A stretch of 64,000 nucleotides of DNA from Magnolia sinica (GCF_029962835.1 NC_080582.1:76380177-76444176), one strand, 5' to 3'; counted from the first letter of the stretch, positions 36,401 through 51,400 are shown. Notes: generated by a model not told the origin, from the sequence alone. Translations and numbers: made by a program.

Positions 36401-39400
36401 GTAGCATCTAGCACGTCACATTATGTGCCGCCAGCATTTTTTCCCCCAAGTGGATAATTGATCAAATCTGCAATCCTGGATCACTTTCCTCTTGTTGTTT
36501 TTTTTCTCTTAAACTTGTTTTGTTTGAATGGATGTATGTAGAAGTTGATTTTTGGAGGCTAAGTGTCTCATGGCATTTGCTAGTTTGGAGTGGAGTGTGC
36601 AATGGGGTCTAGCATCAAACTTTTCTGTAGCCGATCCTTATATTAATCTGAGGCAATAGAGAAAAGAAACCATGCCTGCTTATTGCTGCTACATACAAAA
36701 TGTAAAACTTTTTGACTTTCAAGATCAAACTTAGATAGCAAATGTGCAGGACCATGGCAGACGAACAGCTAATTTATTTATTTATTTATTTTTTGCATAT
36801 TAACAAATTGAAAAGATCAACAACCATCAGGAAACCTCCGTTTTTAATTGAAGTGCAATCAAGTTAAGCTTCAACCTTGTCTGGCATAGGAGATCAAACA
36901 TAACAAGTAGGATCTCTTTATCCATTTCACAATGGCAAGAGATGTTTGGAACTTTTTCAAAACTGGATGTGGGATCTCTTGGATCTTCATTAAGTCCACT
37001 GGGGATAGGTTGCTGGATGGCAGTTGGGCCATCCAAAGGTTGAAATGAGATTCTTTGGGGTCTTATGAGGATAATGGAAGGAAAGAAGGAGAATATTTTT
37101 TTAGGATAATGCTACTTCAGAAGAAACCATACAAAGAAAAATTCTTTACATGCCATCAATTGGGGGTTGCAAGGCAGGATTCCTAGAGTGCGCAATGGTG
37201 GTCCTTTTAGGGAATTGGGTTGGGGATAATGTAGGCTGAAGCTAGCTTGGGCTATATGGGTGTGGGTCTTAGGATCCTACTTAACCTCGCCCCCTCTTCT
37301 GCAACAAATCTATACAAACAGGTGAAAATTTTCTTGAGAACAAGGAGCAAAGTTGTGTCCTGGGTTACTAGCTCAGCTGTTTGCGCTTCAAAGTTTTACA
37401 ACCAACTAGCATCAAGCTCTCTTTTGCTTCAGCTTTGGTAGACAGTGTTTTACGAATTGTATGATTCAGATTGTATTGTCACTCAAATCACATTTCAATG
37501 TGAATCGTACTAATGTGTGTGGATCGTACAATCATAATCGTAAATCATATGATTCACAAGAATTGTATAATTCACATATGTGCATAAATCACCTGAAAAA
37601 ACCAGTGAAAATTTGATTTTAAAAAAATTGTTATTTTTTTCTTTTTTTACCCATTTGTTTTTAAAAGACTTGTAAGGCCCACCTCCATTAAAATAAGCCC
37701 TCTTTTGTTTGTTTAGAGGGAGGGAGATTTTTCCTTTCAGCTTAAGAAACCTAGAGGAAAAAATTCAATATATCTTTTTCGTCGGTCAACTGAATCGAAT
37801 GTCGCTTTCTTCATCGAGAATCTACATCAACATAGCTACAAAAATACATAAACTACTTATAGATTCTTTTCTCTTTTCCTTATTCCCCCTTTAGGATAAC
37901 TAAGTTGAAGATATTCAATATATATATATATATATTTCTTTATTTTTAAGATTCTTTTGAATCTTAAAGATTTCTTTGCTTATTTTTAGGTTAAATAATT
38001 GTTTTTCCTAATATTTGTCTTTACTCTAGGGTTGTGTTGATTGTTCTTGAAGATGGTGAAGAAATCGAAGGCTGAGCATAATGACCCATGTGAGATTATT
38101 GCTCAAAAGTGGATGGGAACACTAACCTTAACCTCAAATGCTACTTTTGTGGTAAGATATATTGTGAGATATATTTTGGATGAAACATCACCTTGTTTGA
38201 ACAAAGAAGAACATAATGACATGTTCACAAGTACGCGATGTTGTAGTGGAGAAGTTTAAGAAAATGCTGGAGATGAACTCTAGTGATAAGAAACAAGAAG
38301 AAGCCATGTATGATGTTGGAAGAGTCCCAGTTGTACATGACGTGGAAGAATTGGGTGATAGAGGAAAAAGGAAAAAGACTGTGGGTGACTTTGTTGGAAG
38401 AAATAATGAGGAAGAGGAAAATAACATGCCACTCAAAATAGAATTTGGACAAAGGAGATGGAGATAATGTTTATCTTTTTATTACTTGCTTTCTCTACGC
38501 AAATGCTTCACCATGCAATCTTGTGAAGAGTCTTTTTTTGCACTGATGTAGAAGCCATTGCTACATTTGGATTAGGGTTGAAGTTTTCCACTTATCATGA
38601 AGTGAGAAATAAAATTTTGAAGATGGGGTTTGAGAACATAGAGAAGGCAATTAAGGTGTACAAGAAAGAATGGGAAAAAACAGGATGCACTATTATGTTG
38701 GACAGGTGTACAAATGGAATGAATCAGTTTATTACCAAATTTTTCGGTTAATGATCCGAGTGGTACTTTAAAAAATAAAAAATAAAAAAATCTTTTAATA
38801 AATCCAACGTTTCCAAGAATGCGGACAATTTATTAGCATTACTAGAGTTTGTTATTGATGAAGTTGGTGAGGAGAGTGTGGTACAAGTTGTGGATAGTGC
38901 TTCTGCTTATCTAAAAGCTGTTCAAATGTTGGTGGAGAAAAATAAGTTATTTTGGTCACCATGTGTAACCCATTGCATAAATCTTATGCTAGCAGACATC
39001 CGTGATTGCAAGTTCATGTAGATACTGTGGCAAAGGTAAGGGCTATGTCTATGTAGATTATTAGCATTGCTGGGTTTTGAATTGAATGTGAAAGCATACA
39101 AAAGGCAAGTTGACTTGACCAGCCATGACATAATTTGCATGTTTTATTTAACACTAAAGATCATGCATGAGCATAGGATTTTTTTGAGGTCAATGCTTAC
39201 CTTGAATGAATTGGAAGGGAACCATTTTTCCAAGACAACAAAGGGAAAGCACGTGCGTGATATAATCTTAGCTTGACTTCTGGCCATTTATCAAGTATTG
39301 TTTGAAGACTACTCTCCCATTGGTTTAGGTACAAGTTAGTTGATTCACATGAAAGGCAGGCCATGTGATACATTTATAAAGCTATTGATCGGGTGTAAGT

Positions 39401-42400
39401 GAATATAATGAAAATTTTGGGAGAAGTTAGGAAATGATATTTGGTGATTTGAGAAATAATCAACAAATGGTGGAATCTTAAGTTCCATAGGCCCTTACAT
39501 GCGGTGGCCTGCTTTCTAAATCCAAGATTTCAATAGATCGAGAAGTTTCATGTGGATTTGGAAAAAAAATGTGCCCATATGATTGTATTGTAAGAATGGT
39601 TTCAAATTCAAGGTTAAGGGTCCTATCGATGAGTAGAATGGACAAGTTGAAAAGCCCTTATGGCTTGTTTAGAAGTGAAACTGCAAAGTTAACAAGAATA
39701 ACAGAGCAACGGGTAACTTTTGAATTATTTTGCTAGTTAATTATTTGTTGACTTTGATTGGTTAAATGTCTATTTTGATTTTCAAGTTATTTAGTTTAAT
39801 ATTTGATTCTTTAATCTTTGTATTATATGATACATAGGTTTATGATGGGAGAGTCACGGAGATGAATGTCCAGAATTGCAGAAGCTGACCATTTGTATTT
39901 TAAGTCTAATATGTAGTGCCACTGGTTGTGAGCACAACTAGAACACTTTTAAGTAAGTGAAAAATTATTGAACTCATTTGATGGATTTCATTGTTAATTT
40001 TTATATACTTAATTAATAATTATATTCTATAATTAATGATAAAACCATATGTTCATGTAGATACATTCTAAAAAGAGAAATAGACTTAGCAACAGAGACT
40101 GAATGCTCCCATGTTTGTAAAATACAATCTTCAATTGGAAGTGCGTCATGCAAATGGAGAGAGAAATAAGGGCTCGATCCAATCTGCTCATCAAATATGG
40201 AATATGATGACGGGTGGATCACTGAGAAGGGGAATGCTGCCCTTATGTATGAATGTGGGTGAATGTTTTGTTGAGGCGTTAGAGGGTGATGATGGTGCAG
40301 GCTCTACCTCATAACCAGATAGGGTGACGTAGTCTGATTGCATTGCATGTTGTAATATAGTATTGTACTCTTATAGACTTACACTTGGTAGTGTCATTTA
40401 GTTATGCTAAACTGATAAGCATAAACTGTTTTGCACAAAAATTTCAATTATAAGTAAAGCAAAAGGAAAAGCGTTAGTTGGGGAAGAGGAGGAAGATGAA
40501 TTTATTTCCAGATAAATTTTGAAGAAGAAGATGATAATGCTATTGCTAAAATTGATATTAATATTAATGATGATGGGGATGATGGTGACAACTCAGATGC
40601 GCAGAGTGAGGGCCAAGAATAGATTTATTGGACATTTTGAATTATAAAAATGAATGTACGTATATGGTCAAATGGTTTTTTCTTTTTGATTTATATAGAT
40701 GAATACATGTAAAAGGGTAAAGGGTTAATCTATTGTACTTGATTATCACACAATGACACATTTTATACACTTATAGATGCACTGTATACAGTTGATCACA
40801 TGATAATATCATGATTATTATTGTTTTTAGGGAGAGCTAATGCTTATTGGGTATTTTGGTTTAACACTGCTTCGCACTAAAAGCGGGCTACATCCGAGCT
40901 AAGCTTGAAGATGGAAGTCCTCTTTCTTTTCTTGAAGGTTAATCTTTCTTGGCTTTCCAGTCAGTTTGCTAGGACAGGTGGATCAGAGAATACATCTCTA
41001 ATTTTGGTAGTCAATCTTGGTCAAGTCCTTTGCAAAGACTAGTGAAATGATTGATTGCTGAACTGAGATGATAGGTGCAGCTCAAAGAAGAGCATGACAT
41101 ACAATAGCCATGGCAAGGTCCACAATCACTCTCACTAGCAAGCATTGGGGGCATGCTCTCTAATGAGAGCTGTATTCACAAGAGTTTCCTTGAATGATGA
41201 TTCGGTACAGGGATGTGGCTAACTCTGATCACTTGATTGTAAATGAAGTTAAGTGGGTTGATTTTAATGTTGTCATCTCTTTGAGTTTAATGCCAAGTGA
41301 GGTTAACTCCTAGGCCAATTGTTTGGCTAAAGGACTTGAGTCCTTTTGCCTTAATGGGCAGTACCCCTTTTCTCTCTTTTAATAAACTGAGTTATTTATA
41401 AAAGAAAAGAAATAAGCACAAGCACTGAAGTTGGCACCGAGGCATACAAATGTATCACCATCAAACCAGGAGTGGAAAACGGCATGCTCGAGTTGTTGGT
41501 TGCAAGGAATAGCTGGGAGCCCAAGAATACATGTTTACCAAACATTGCTAACATGCCAACTAAATCATGCCTAACGCTCCAATAGTCCAGTTTAGCCTAA
41601 ATATTGTGCATTTTATCAAAAGGGAAATTTGTAAACAGTTAGAGTCTCTAGCATGCAAGGCCAGACGAGCTTGCTATCCATCATCTTCGTCATCTAAGCT
41701 CTATCCCAAATATTAGGGCTTTGCTATTCACGATTAAAAGAAAAATGACTAAATGAAAGAAATTAAATGTTAAATTGAGAGAGTTTTATAATTATTCTGA
41801 TTTTTTAATGCACGTTTTTCTAAATTATGAATCAGTTTGCTTTGCTTCCTTTTAATTTTATTATTTATTTTTTGGAAAGGTTTTGTCTCATGGTTGGCAC
41901 ATGCCATGCCATTAACCAATCTGAAACTTGATGTGAAATGGCAAAAATATATCACTAGAAAAAACAAAAGAAAATAGACATGGCGCAAGTAACATTATAG
42001 CTCTCACCTTGTTGGAGATTTTGACTGGAAGGAAACGATACTGGAACTTAGTGAGAATCGTCTTTTTTAATTTATTGCTAGGGAAGGAAATTATGAGTTG
42101 GATGTTTTAGTGCATGAAGGGGTCCTTACATTTCTCATTGTTGGAATTTTTTTGCTCTTCCATAATAAAGCCCCCCTTTCAGCTGTCAAGAAAATAATGA
42201 AAAGAGGAGGTTAATTGATGTTAGTTTGAGAATGGCGGCAAGGTAAATAAAATTGGAAATAAGTGCTAGTTGACATTTTGAATCAAATAGGAAAAGGCAA
42301 TTCTCTTGCTGAACTTGAATCTGAAATCACACCTATTTTTGGCATTGACCACGGTAACCAGGTGTGATATCAAGGAATGAAATGGATTTGGATTTTTAAA

Positions 42401-45400
42401 TTTCAGGTGACAATGGTTTCTTCTCTTTCATCTTATGCTATGCAATTGAAGTTGATTTTGCAGCTCGAACTTTGCAGGTTCAATTAGACATGCGTATCTT
42501 AACATTTGGTAAACATTTTTCTTTATGTATTTAGCGAAAAAGGCACTGCAGAAATGCTATAATCTTAGCACAGTTGGAGGCATTATTGCTGCCGCTGTGT
42601 TATTTATTTATTTATATTCCTATTCTGTACAATCATGTCAAAATTTTCCTCTATTTCGATGGAAAATATTATTTCGGTTATTTTTCTTGCTGTGTCCGCC
42701 TAGTATGTCCTTCCACTTTTTGATTTTTATTTTTGTGCTTTTTTTTTTTCATCTGTTCTTTCAGCTTCTTTTTTGAGATAATTTATTAAGTACTTAGGTA
42801 TGGCAGGGCGGTGCAGGTACGTGGAGCGATGGAAAGCTGGTAACTAGAATTGGGAGGAACAGCAACAGCGTTCAGGCAGTGAGGAACCCTTCTTTGTGAA
42901 CTTCATGCTTTCCCTTATGAAAAGTTTTCAAGATCTTTTCTTGACCATATATTATGTGTGCTGGCTTGTCTTAATCATATCCCGTGTTTTAAATAGCAAA
43001 TAGCATGTAGTGTTGCATCCACCCCTCTGAAGCATGAGGCGTAAGCTACTAAGCTACGTGCTACTTCTGACTAATACTGAATTTTGAATTAAAATAATAT
43101 GAAAAATAGGACAAGTAGTAAATGTAAAGATTAAAAAAAAAAACAAGCAGTGCTGATTCAATACGGTTGCTCATATTATTTATGCCATCATCATCATCTA
43201 AGCCCTGTCCCAATTAATTGCGGTCAGCTAATGCCATATTGTTTGGATTCATGATGGAAGTTATGGCATAAGTTTGGATTCATGCTCAGATTTACTAAAA
43301 TCATTGAAAAAATTAACTATTTTTTAGTGAAAATAGTAACGTGTAACAAATAATTGGAAACATTAATTTATGTTACTCTTTTAGTAAAAATAACATGTAG
43401 TGTCAGCTACATATTGCGTAGCATAGGCTAGGTAGCATATAGAGCATATGCTACATAGCATGTTAGCGTGTAGCGTAGGTTATGTAGCTTGTAGCTTATG
43501 ATATGTAGCAGGTAACATACACTATGTTGCGTGAAGTGTAGCTTGTAGCATATGCTACATACTGTGTAGCGTATGCTATGTGCAACTTAAGCTATTTTCA
43601 TGTGCTATGTAGCATGAAGTCTGGCTGCGCTGCTTGCATAAGCAATTTAAAACACTTATCATAGCTAATAATTGTGGCTCCTGACTGCTAGGTTTATAAG
43701 AGAAAAATGAAGAATGAAGATTGAGCTGAGTGGATACTTGCATGATATACCATTTTATGCTACTCACCATAACAGGCTGTCAGACATTTCCCTTCTAATG
43801 GACCTACAGATTTGATTATTTTTGGTGCCTCTTTCCTTATTTGATACTGTAAAGAAAGGACAATGGATAGGTTCTGCATGGATGCTGCATGGGTTTCCAT
43901 AGAAGTCTGTTATTCTTCCCTTTCTGGATTTGTTTGAAATCTCTGTGATAAGTGAAACTTTCCCAAAATTCTAATGTCTTACAATGGTCAGTATTTATTT
44001 ATTTATTTTGGGAAGCTTGTTTTGTTGAACTAACAAGTTTCTTATTCTATGACTAGAAATTGTATTTTTCCATGGGTGTCTAATGCATCCCTCTTTGGTA
44101 GTCAAGTCCTTGCTCAAATTCGCTAGCTTGTTGGCCTTGAAGAGTCATTTTCAAAAAGAATTCTCAAAGACCAATCAATAAGTTTTCACAAGCCATATCA
44201 AAACTGTTAGTGGAGACTCCAAGCATCATAAGTTTTCAACAAAACCATGTTACTTGTTTTTGTTTTCACAGGCGCTCCTTGGAAAGAAGTTGTAGGCCTT
44301 GTTTTCATAGTTTTTTGCATTTGTATTAAAATTTCATGTTCTACTGACATAAAAAAGTCCAATTTTGTCCAATGTGGTGCTATCACAACTAGGTAATGGG
44401 TTTTCCAGTACTGTTGCGTTTTAATAAAACTGTGGAACCTATGCTCTCAGTTAGCAACTCACGATGCTTCCAATGCAGCAAATTATATAGGAAGCAGGAA
44501 ATATTCTCATTGCCTTATCTTGTTATGCATGCCAATTCCTCTATTATTTTCACAGTTGCTTACCCACAAGACTAACTTCAGCTATTTTCTGTTAGGTTAT
44601 GAAAACTCTTGTTCACTTTGGAGCCCCACCCAATATTTTGGTTGATGGGAAACCTCATCTGGGAACAGATAGGTTGATTCCATTACTACGCAATTTTCGG
44701 CAACATCTGCAGGGGTTGGGGGTGAGTGGCATATCTTTAGCTTCAATTGTGGTGACAAAGCTTTAATTCTGGATCACTTTGATTCTCAAAGGCTCATAAG
44801 TTATAATTGCATACAGGTTAACATCAAATTCGGGACTAGGTTGGATGATCTGATCGTAGAGAAAGGACGGGTTGTGGGGGTTGAAGTTTCAGATTCCAGG
44901 AATGAATTGCATTTTAATAACCAGAAACTGACATTTGATGCTGTTCTTTTAGCAGTCGGGCATTCTGCACGTGATGTATATCAAATGCTTCTTCGGAATA
45001 ATGTGGACTTGGTCCCTAAAGAGTTTGCTGTGAGTCCAAACGAATACCATTGAGCTAATACCATTTCTCATTTATTCTTTTCACTCTTCTGAACTTGAGG
45101 CCCTGTGTCTGCTGTTTTTTGAAATGGGGATTTATGCATTACAAAAGTATATCCAGTATTTGTAAAAAAAAGTTATGTCATGTGGCGCATTTTCTATGCC
45201 AGATAAGTCTAATATGGTAGAACATAGTGCATGTTTATATGTGCATATTTCTTATGGATATTTATTCTAGGAATGAGATTTTGGACACACGCACAAAAAA
45301 AATAAAAAAATCCCTCATACTGGTTGCTGCAGAATTTCTGTAAAATGCTATCTCTACTATGGTTTATGTTCCCATTGTCTCATAGCAGAAATTGGACAGA

Positions 45401-48400
45401 TATTTTAAAGCTGATTTCGGTTGTTTTCCATTCTTCTGGACCAAACTTAATAATACAATAATAAAATAAGATGAATCTTCATGCTTTGGAAGTCCAGACA
45501 TACCATAGTTGACATATCATCAATTAGAAACCTTAGCTGATAGGACCTGAATATGCCAACTATGGAGAGTTGGATATTCTTGGCAGTGTCCTGATTTTTT
45601 TTATTTTTATTTTTTTCTTTTTCCAATGTTTGTTAGACACACGTCGTAGATTCAGTACTAAAGCTTTCGTCGCCCTATCTACAAAAGTATTTGAAAACAC
45701 TGTGCCTGCGTTATCTACTCTAGAAATCATGGTATAGTGAAGAGAGGGGAGAGCGAAAGAAATAACAGAGGAAGAAAATCAAGCACCATCATATGCATAT
45801 ATGGATAAATGGTAGTATCAACAGGTTTTGCGCCATAAAGTTCTTGAACCCCATAAAATATTTCCTTTGGAAGAAATTGATACTTTCCTCTGACATTGCC
45901 CCACTTTTATACCCAAGAAATACCTGATATGTACCAAGTACTTCTTTAGTTCTTCAATTCCCCTGTTATCACTTTCTATAACCTTAATATCATCCACATC
46001 AATGACCAAGACAATCAGACTAGTGGCAGTCCTAATAAAAATGGAATGACCAGCTTGGCTCCGTTGTGGCCCAGAGGCCATTACCACTTTGCTAAACTTA
46101 TCAAACCAGACATTGGGGACTAGTTATAGCTGTGGATTGACTTTTTCTTTTTAAACCTGCATACCTTTATCAAATTTCCCCTGAGCAACAAATCTAGGAG
46201 GTTGCTCCATCTATACCTCTTTACTGAGGTTCAATGTAAAAAGTCAGGGCCAAATTTGTCAGCTACCACTGAAAACAATTACTCTGATAGCATTAAGTTT
46301 AGCAACTAGGAATAACGTCTTAAAATTAATTGGCCACAGAATTTTTTGTGTAACCTTTTGTGACCAAGTAAGCTTGTAGTAACTCAATTATGCCATCTGG
46401 TTGAAACTTGATAATGTAGACCCATCTGCACCCAACAACACATTTACCTGCTAGTAAATAGTCAACTCCCAGGTCTGATTTTGTTAGAGAGCAGTTATCT
46501 CCCGATCCATAACCTTCTTTCACCTACCATGTAACAAGGCTTCCTTATACAATTTACAAACAGACCAAGGTTTAAAGCATTGTCCAAAATTGGTATGTGT
46601 TGCTCGATATGAACCTGTACTTAACAGGTTTTGTCCACAAGTGGCGCGGCTGTATTGGCTTGATAAGGGGAAACATGTGTCGATATAACCTGGTTTGGGT
46701 AGCAACTAATATGGTACACCGAAATCGATTTTCAATCCTTTGAACAAATAAAGAAGAAACAGACAGAAACCGCAGCATTGCGAATTTGCGATAACAAGGA
46801 GATAGAAAATGAAATGAAACAAATTGAGAAATGGGTGAGTAGTGCTAAGGTGTCTGCCTTTCCTGAGAGCAACATGAAGGTCCAACTCTTCGAAGGTACC
46901 CAATGGCACAGGATGGCTAACTGGATCTATAGATTCGGATGAAGAATGATCTGTGGCACTGTATTGTGGTCCCTATTATTTGTCATCTTCCACTTTGTGT
47001 AAGTTTGGGCTTGGCTAGAGTGTTGTGAAGGCAGGGGAGGACTAGGCTCGACAAAATTTGCCCGGGCACAAGTGAAGTAAGAAGAGTCATCATGGTGACT
47101 TTGTTCCATCAATAGAAAATTAGCCTCAATAAAACTACTCTCACTAGAAAACAAGGGTTGGTCTGAAAAAAAAATATGACATCAGCAAAGACATATTCTT
47201 CCTTAATAAGACTCGGACTATAGCACATGTATCCCCTTCCCCTCTGAGTTCTTAAGTACCCAAGAAAAATACACTTTATTTCATAAGGGTCAAACTTTTC
47301 TACATCTGGTCCTAATCGGTGAAGAATGCATACCCATCTAAGACTTCTGGTGGTTAGGAAAACAAGGGAACTCCTAGGAGCATAGCTGAATGAGGAGACT
47401 GATCATTATGAACCAAGGCATCCTATTAATCAAGTAACACGGAGTTAAAACTGCATCACTTTGGTAGCTCTTTGGAACATTTATGTGGACCAATAAAGCG
47501 CGTGCAACTCTGATCAAATGCCTTCCTCTCGACAATATCATTTTACTGAGGTTTGCGAATACAAGATGCCTGGTGTAAGATCCCGTTATCAAATAAATGC
47601 GATTGAAAAGTTTGAGACATTTTGTGCATTATCTGAATGTAGATCATATTGAATTGATTCTGAATTTCCATTAAAAAAACATCTTAGGAATGGAAAATAA
47701 CTCAATTATCTTGCATTAAATAAAGTCAATTAGTTCTTGAATGTTCATTGGCAAACAAAATACTTGGAATCCAGAAATGCTGGGATCTTGAACAGTTCTC
47801 CAAACATTAAAGGAACTAAAAGCAAATGAGACTGAATTACGTTATTCTACACCTGGTGGGAATGTGACTGTGTGATGCTTAGTTCACAAGTCTGACACTC
47901 TAACACTTACATAGAAGACATGACTTTGTGATGCTTAGCTCACAAGCCTCACACTCTAGCACTGACACAGAAGACAAGGATGGAATGACAGTCTTCAAAT
48001 TCTTCAAGGAGCGGTGACCTAGCCGGCAATGGCACTAATGAGGGGATGTAATCTACACGATAGCTCTGACTCCTTCCCAGTCCAGATAACAGAGAACACC
48101 AATCCATGTCCTCCACCAATCCTCTTCCTCATCCTTATATTGTGAAACACACAATGGGTAGGATAAAAAAGTTATAGACAAATTGAGAGACTTTGTAAGT
48201 AAGTAATTTACTAACGTATGTAAGACTAAAAGGAAATTTAGATACATAAAGGGCAGATGAGGAAGAGATAGAAGTAGGATAAACAGTGCCCCAACCACAT
48301 ACTTTGGTTGATGTACCATTAGCTGAAGTAAGAAAAGAGTCGGAAACTGATTTATCAATAACAGGAAACGACTTACCCATCTTATGATCAAATGCTCTGG

Positions 48401-51400
48401 AGTCAAGACTCAAGACCCAAGGAGCTGATTGGAGGGAACTGAGACAAGCTGTACCTGGATTTGCGAAACTGGCAGAGGAGGAGGCAAGAGCACCAGTTGA
48501 AGGCTGAGGCTAACTCTTTAGTAACTTGCAGTATTCATCTTTGGTAGAGTGACTGAATCACCCATTGTATTTTGTTGTTATTGAATTGAGATAGAACCAG
48601 CTGATTGAGTTTTCTCTGCTCTCTCCAGAATAGGAATAGGAATCTTGGTTTGTGCATGCCGCTTTCACTCATAAGTTCCACCACCTCTCTATTGTATGAT
48701 TACTACACAACGAGGGGTCCATGGCCTCTCATTGACTCACAACTGCAGGCTTATAACCTCCCCACCCCATGCGCGGCCCGTATGGCCTCCCTGACCTCCA
48801 TCACCTCGGCCAGCAGAAGAAACTACGGCAGATCTTTCACGTACTTCCACTTCACCAGTGGTGGTTACAGTTCCAAGAGAAAAAACTCATTGATCATGGG
48901 CATACACCTCATTTAGAGATGTTCCACCTCCAAAAATTTGCTATGGGACTCCGACTTCCTCAGATTCATGTCGAAGACCAGATAAAAATTTTACTAGTTG
49001 GGATTTTTCATGTTGATGCCTTTGTTTCTCCAAATCACTTATTAAGCGCTGATACAAATTTAGTTCTTCCCACATACCTTTCAGATTAGAATATCACTCA
49101 CCAAAGGTTTTATCACCTTGTTGTGAGGCGAATATTTCTTTGAAAAATTGGTTGATATGTGAGATATTTTTGTCTGAGGAATACTTCTCATATAAACCTC
49201 CCAGGTATCTTCGGCAGTATCCATGATCATAACATTTGAGTCTACAGATCATTCCATATTGTGCCACAACAACATCATGATTTTAGCATTCTTCTGAACC
49301 CACTCATCATTCTTACAATCATCCTCATTGGGCTGCCTTATTTGCAGTCCGCTACTTTAATGTTCGCTTTGCTGTCAGGGAGACTTGAACAGCTTTTGAC
49401 AATTGGAGATAATTAGCTCCATTTAATTTGATTGAAGTTATTTAATCCTCGAGCATGTCTGACAGTATGAACATACCCGTCTTATTATCAACTTTGAATT
49501 CCATTGGACCAAAGGAAAATCAAAATCGGAAATGCAATATGATACAAAACTTATAAGAAAACAACATGACACCAGCAAACCTCTAATCACATGATCGCAC
49601 ACCTGGCACAATTGATGGAATGAGAGTTTGCTCTGCGTACTTCGAGAACAAATCACATTTCCAACCCAGATTTGCACACATCCAAACCCTGGTCACATTT
49701 CAGTCCAGATCTGCACACGGTCCAACTTGGGTCTGCACACCTCTAGCCCAAATCGTACATCCAGTTCAGATCGACACATGTTTGGCTCAGATTACGCTTC
49801 TGGATCTACAATCATTCAGCTCAGTTCACATGTCCAGGTTCGATTCCACACTTACAATGCAAATGACCAATTTAGTTTCTGCACACCAAGAAGAGGAACA
49901 TACATTCCCTAAATGGAAATGAGCTCTCAAGATTTAGGAATTCACAAAAAACGGCAAAAGCCCGAGAGAAGAAAAATAGAGAAAGGAAGTGAGAGAAAAT
50001 CGGGTCTGGATCGATATGTCAGCCTTGTAGAAATCATGGCATAGTGAGGAGAAGAGGGAAAAAAGAGGAGACAGAGAAAAGGAATGAAAAATAAGGGACT
50101 GTGTCCACATATCACATATCCCCATTCCCTTGCTTTTATTAATGGAGTTTTCATCAATGAAGAAAGTGCCTCCGCTAGCACAATGTCCATGTAGACATAC
50201 TGTGTCTCATGCGTCCCACATTATGTACTATAATGAATCCAAAAGTGGAGCGACATACATGGACACAAATTTGATGGAGCATAAAGTTGTGTGGCCCACA
50301 ATACGGGCCATTCAGCTGTACAACCCACAACACATCAACATCAACCATGCCCATGGATGGAGCCATTCATCCAATCATTTATGGTGAGGTACCACATAGA
50401 ATGCATGACTGGGCTCACATATTTATATCATCTCACTGTCAGCAAAGCTAACTTGAAAACACCATGCCTGTGTTGTCCACAATCCCCATGCATGGAACCG
50501 TTTGATTAATCATCCTTGAGGTGCCACATTGCAAAACTAACTTGAAAACATTACACCTACATCGTCCGCAATCCCATGCATGGAACCATTCGACCAACCA
50601 TCTATTTTGAGGTGCCACATTTCAAAACTAACTAGAAAACACGTTGCCTACATTTTCCACAATCCCCCTTCATGGAACCATTCATCTAATCATCCATTTT
50701 GACACTTGGTGCTATATAATGCATCACGAGGTTCGTATATTTTTCCAAGTATGCTTGCCAGTAATATATGTATAGAGTATAAAGAAGTGGTTGCTTTTCT
50801 TTTCAGCACTCTTTGCATCCTTCTGCACACACCGAGACCATCTCAATAGTCAGTGGATCATGTAGCTAGGATGCTTTGGATTGATTTATTACCTCATGCT
50901 CGCTTTGGTAAGGTTCTCCTCGTATCTCAAGAATTTCTAGTGCTAGTTCATTGTCGTTTGGAACTGCTGACACCAGAACATACCTGTAGCTTCTTTCTTG
51001 CTCATTAATAGCAACGTTTTAAAAATAGAGTAGATTGGTTTGGCCTGGAACCAGTCGCAAAAATGGCGGAGGTCATGTAAAACTCGAGTCAACTGCTGGG
51101 CATGATGTTTTTGCTTAGAAGGTTTATAGCTTGAACCCACAACCACGAAAGGTGACACAATTAGAAAAGGCCTTATCCACTATAGGAGAAGTGTATTGCT
51201 TGTTTATTGTTTTTAGTTGTATTGCATGTATTTTAAGAAGTGTGCAAGGTCGAATGGGTCGACTGGTGGTTGGACCAAACTGGCTGTCGGATAGAAACTG
51301 GTCGGGCCCATGTTAGGGTTTTAGAGCCTTTTTCTTTTGTATATCTTGACTTGATGCATGGAAGATTGTGAAGGGATGATGAGAAAGATCACTGTCTTCC

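Noticed and set aside
40385..40392. TTGGTAGT as the right target duplication of the intron 3 hAT (compare TTGGTAGA at 37435-37442)
   Set aside because: It matches at 7 of 8 bases, but the acidic C-terminal tail of the transposase continues to 40621, so the element should end further right.
42525..42776. 83-codon hydrophobic open frame in intron 3
   Set aside because: Low-complexity Phe/Leu-rich translation of a T-rich stretch before the exon 4 acceptor; no recognisable family.
50345..50710. Regularly spaced repeats resembling a CRISPR array
   Set aside because: Units of about 90 bp are diverged along their whole length with no constant-repeat/variable-spacer pattern, and the DNA is plant nuclear.
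51008..51320. Possible further CAGTGTTTTAA-type element
   Set aside because: CAACGTTTTAAAAATAG at 51008 is only a loose match and no inverted right end or 8-bp duplication was found.
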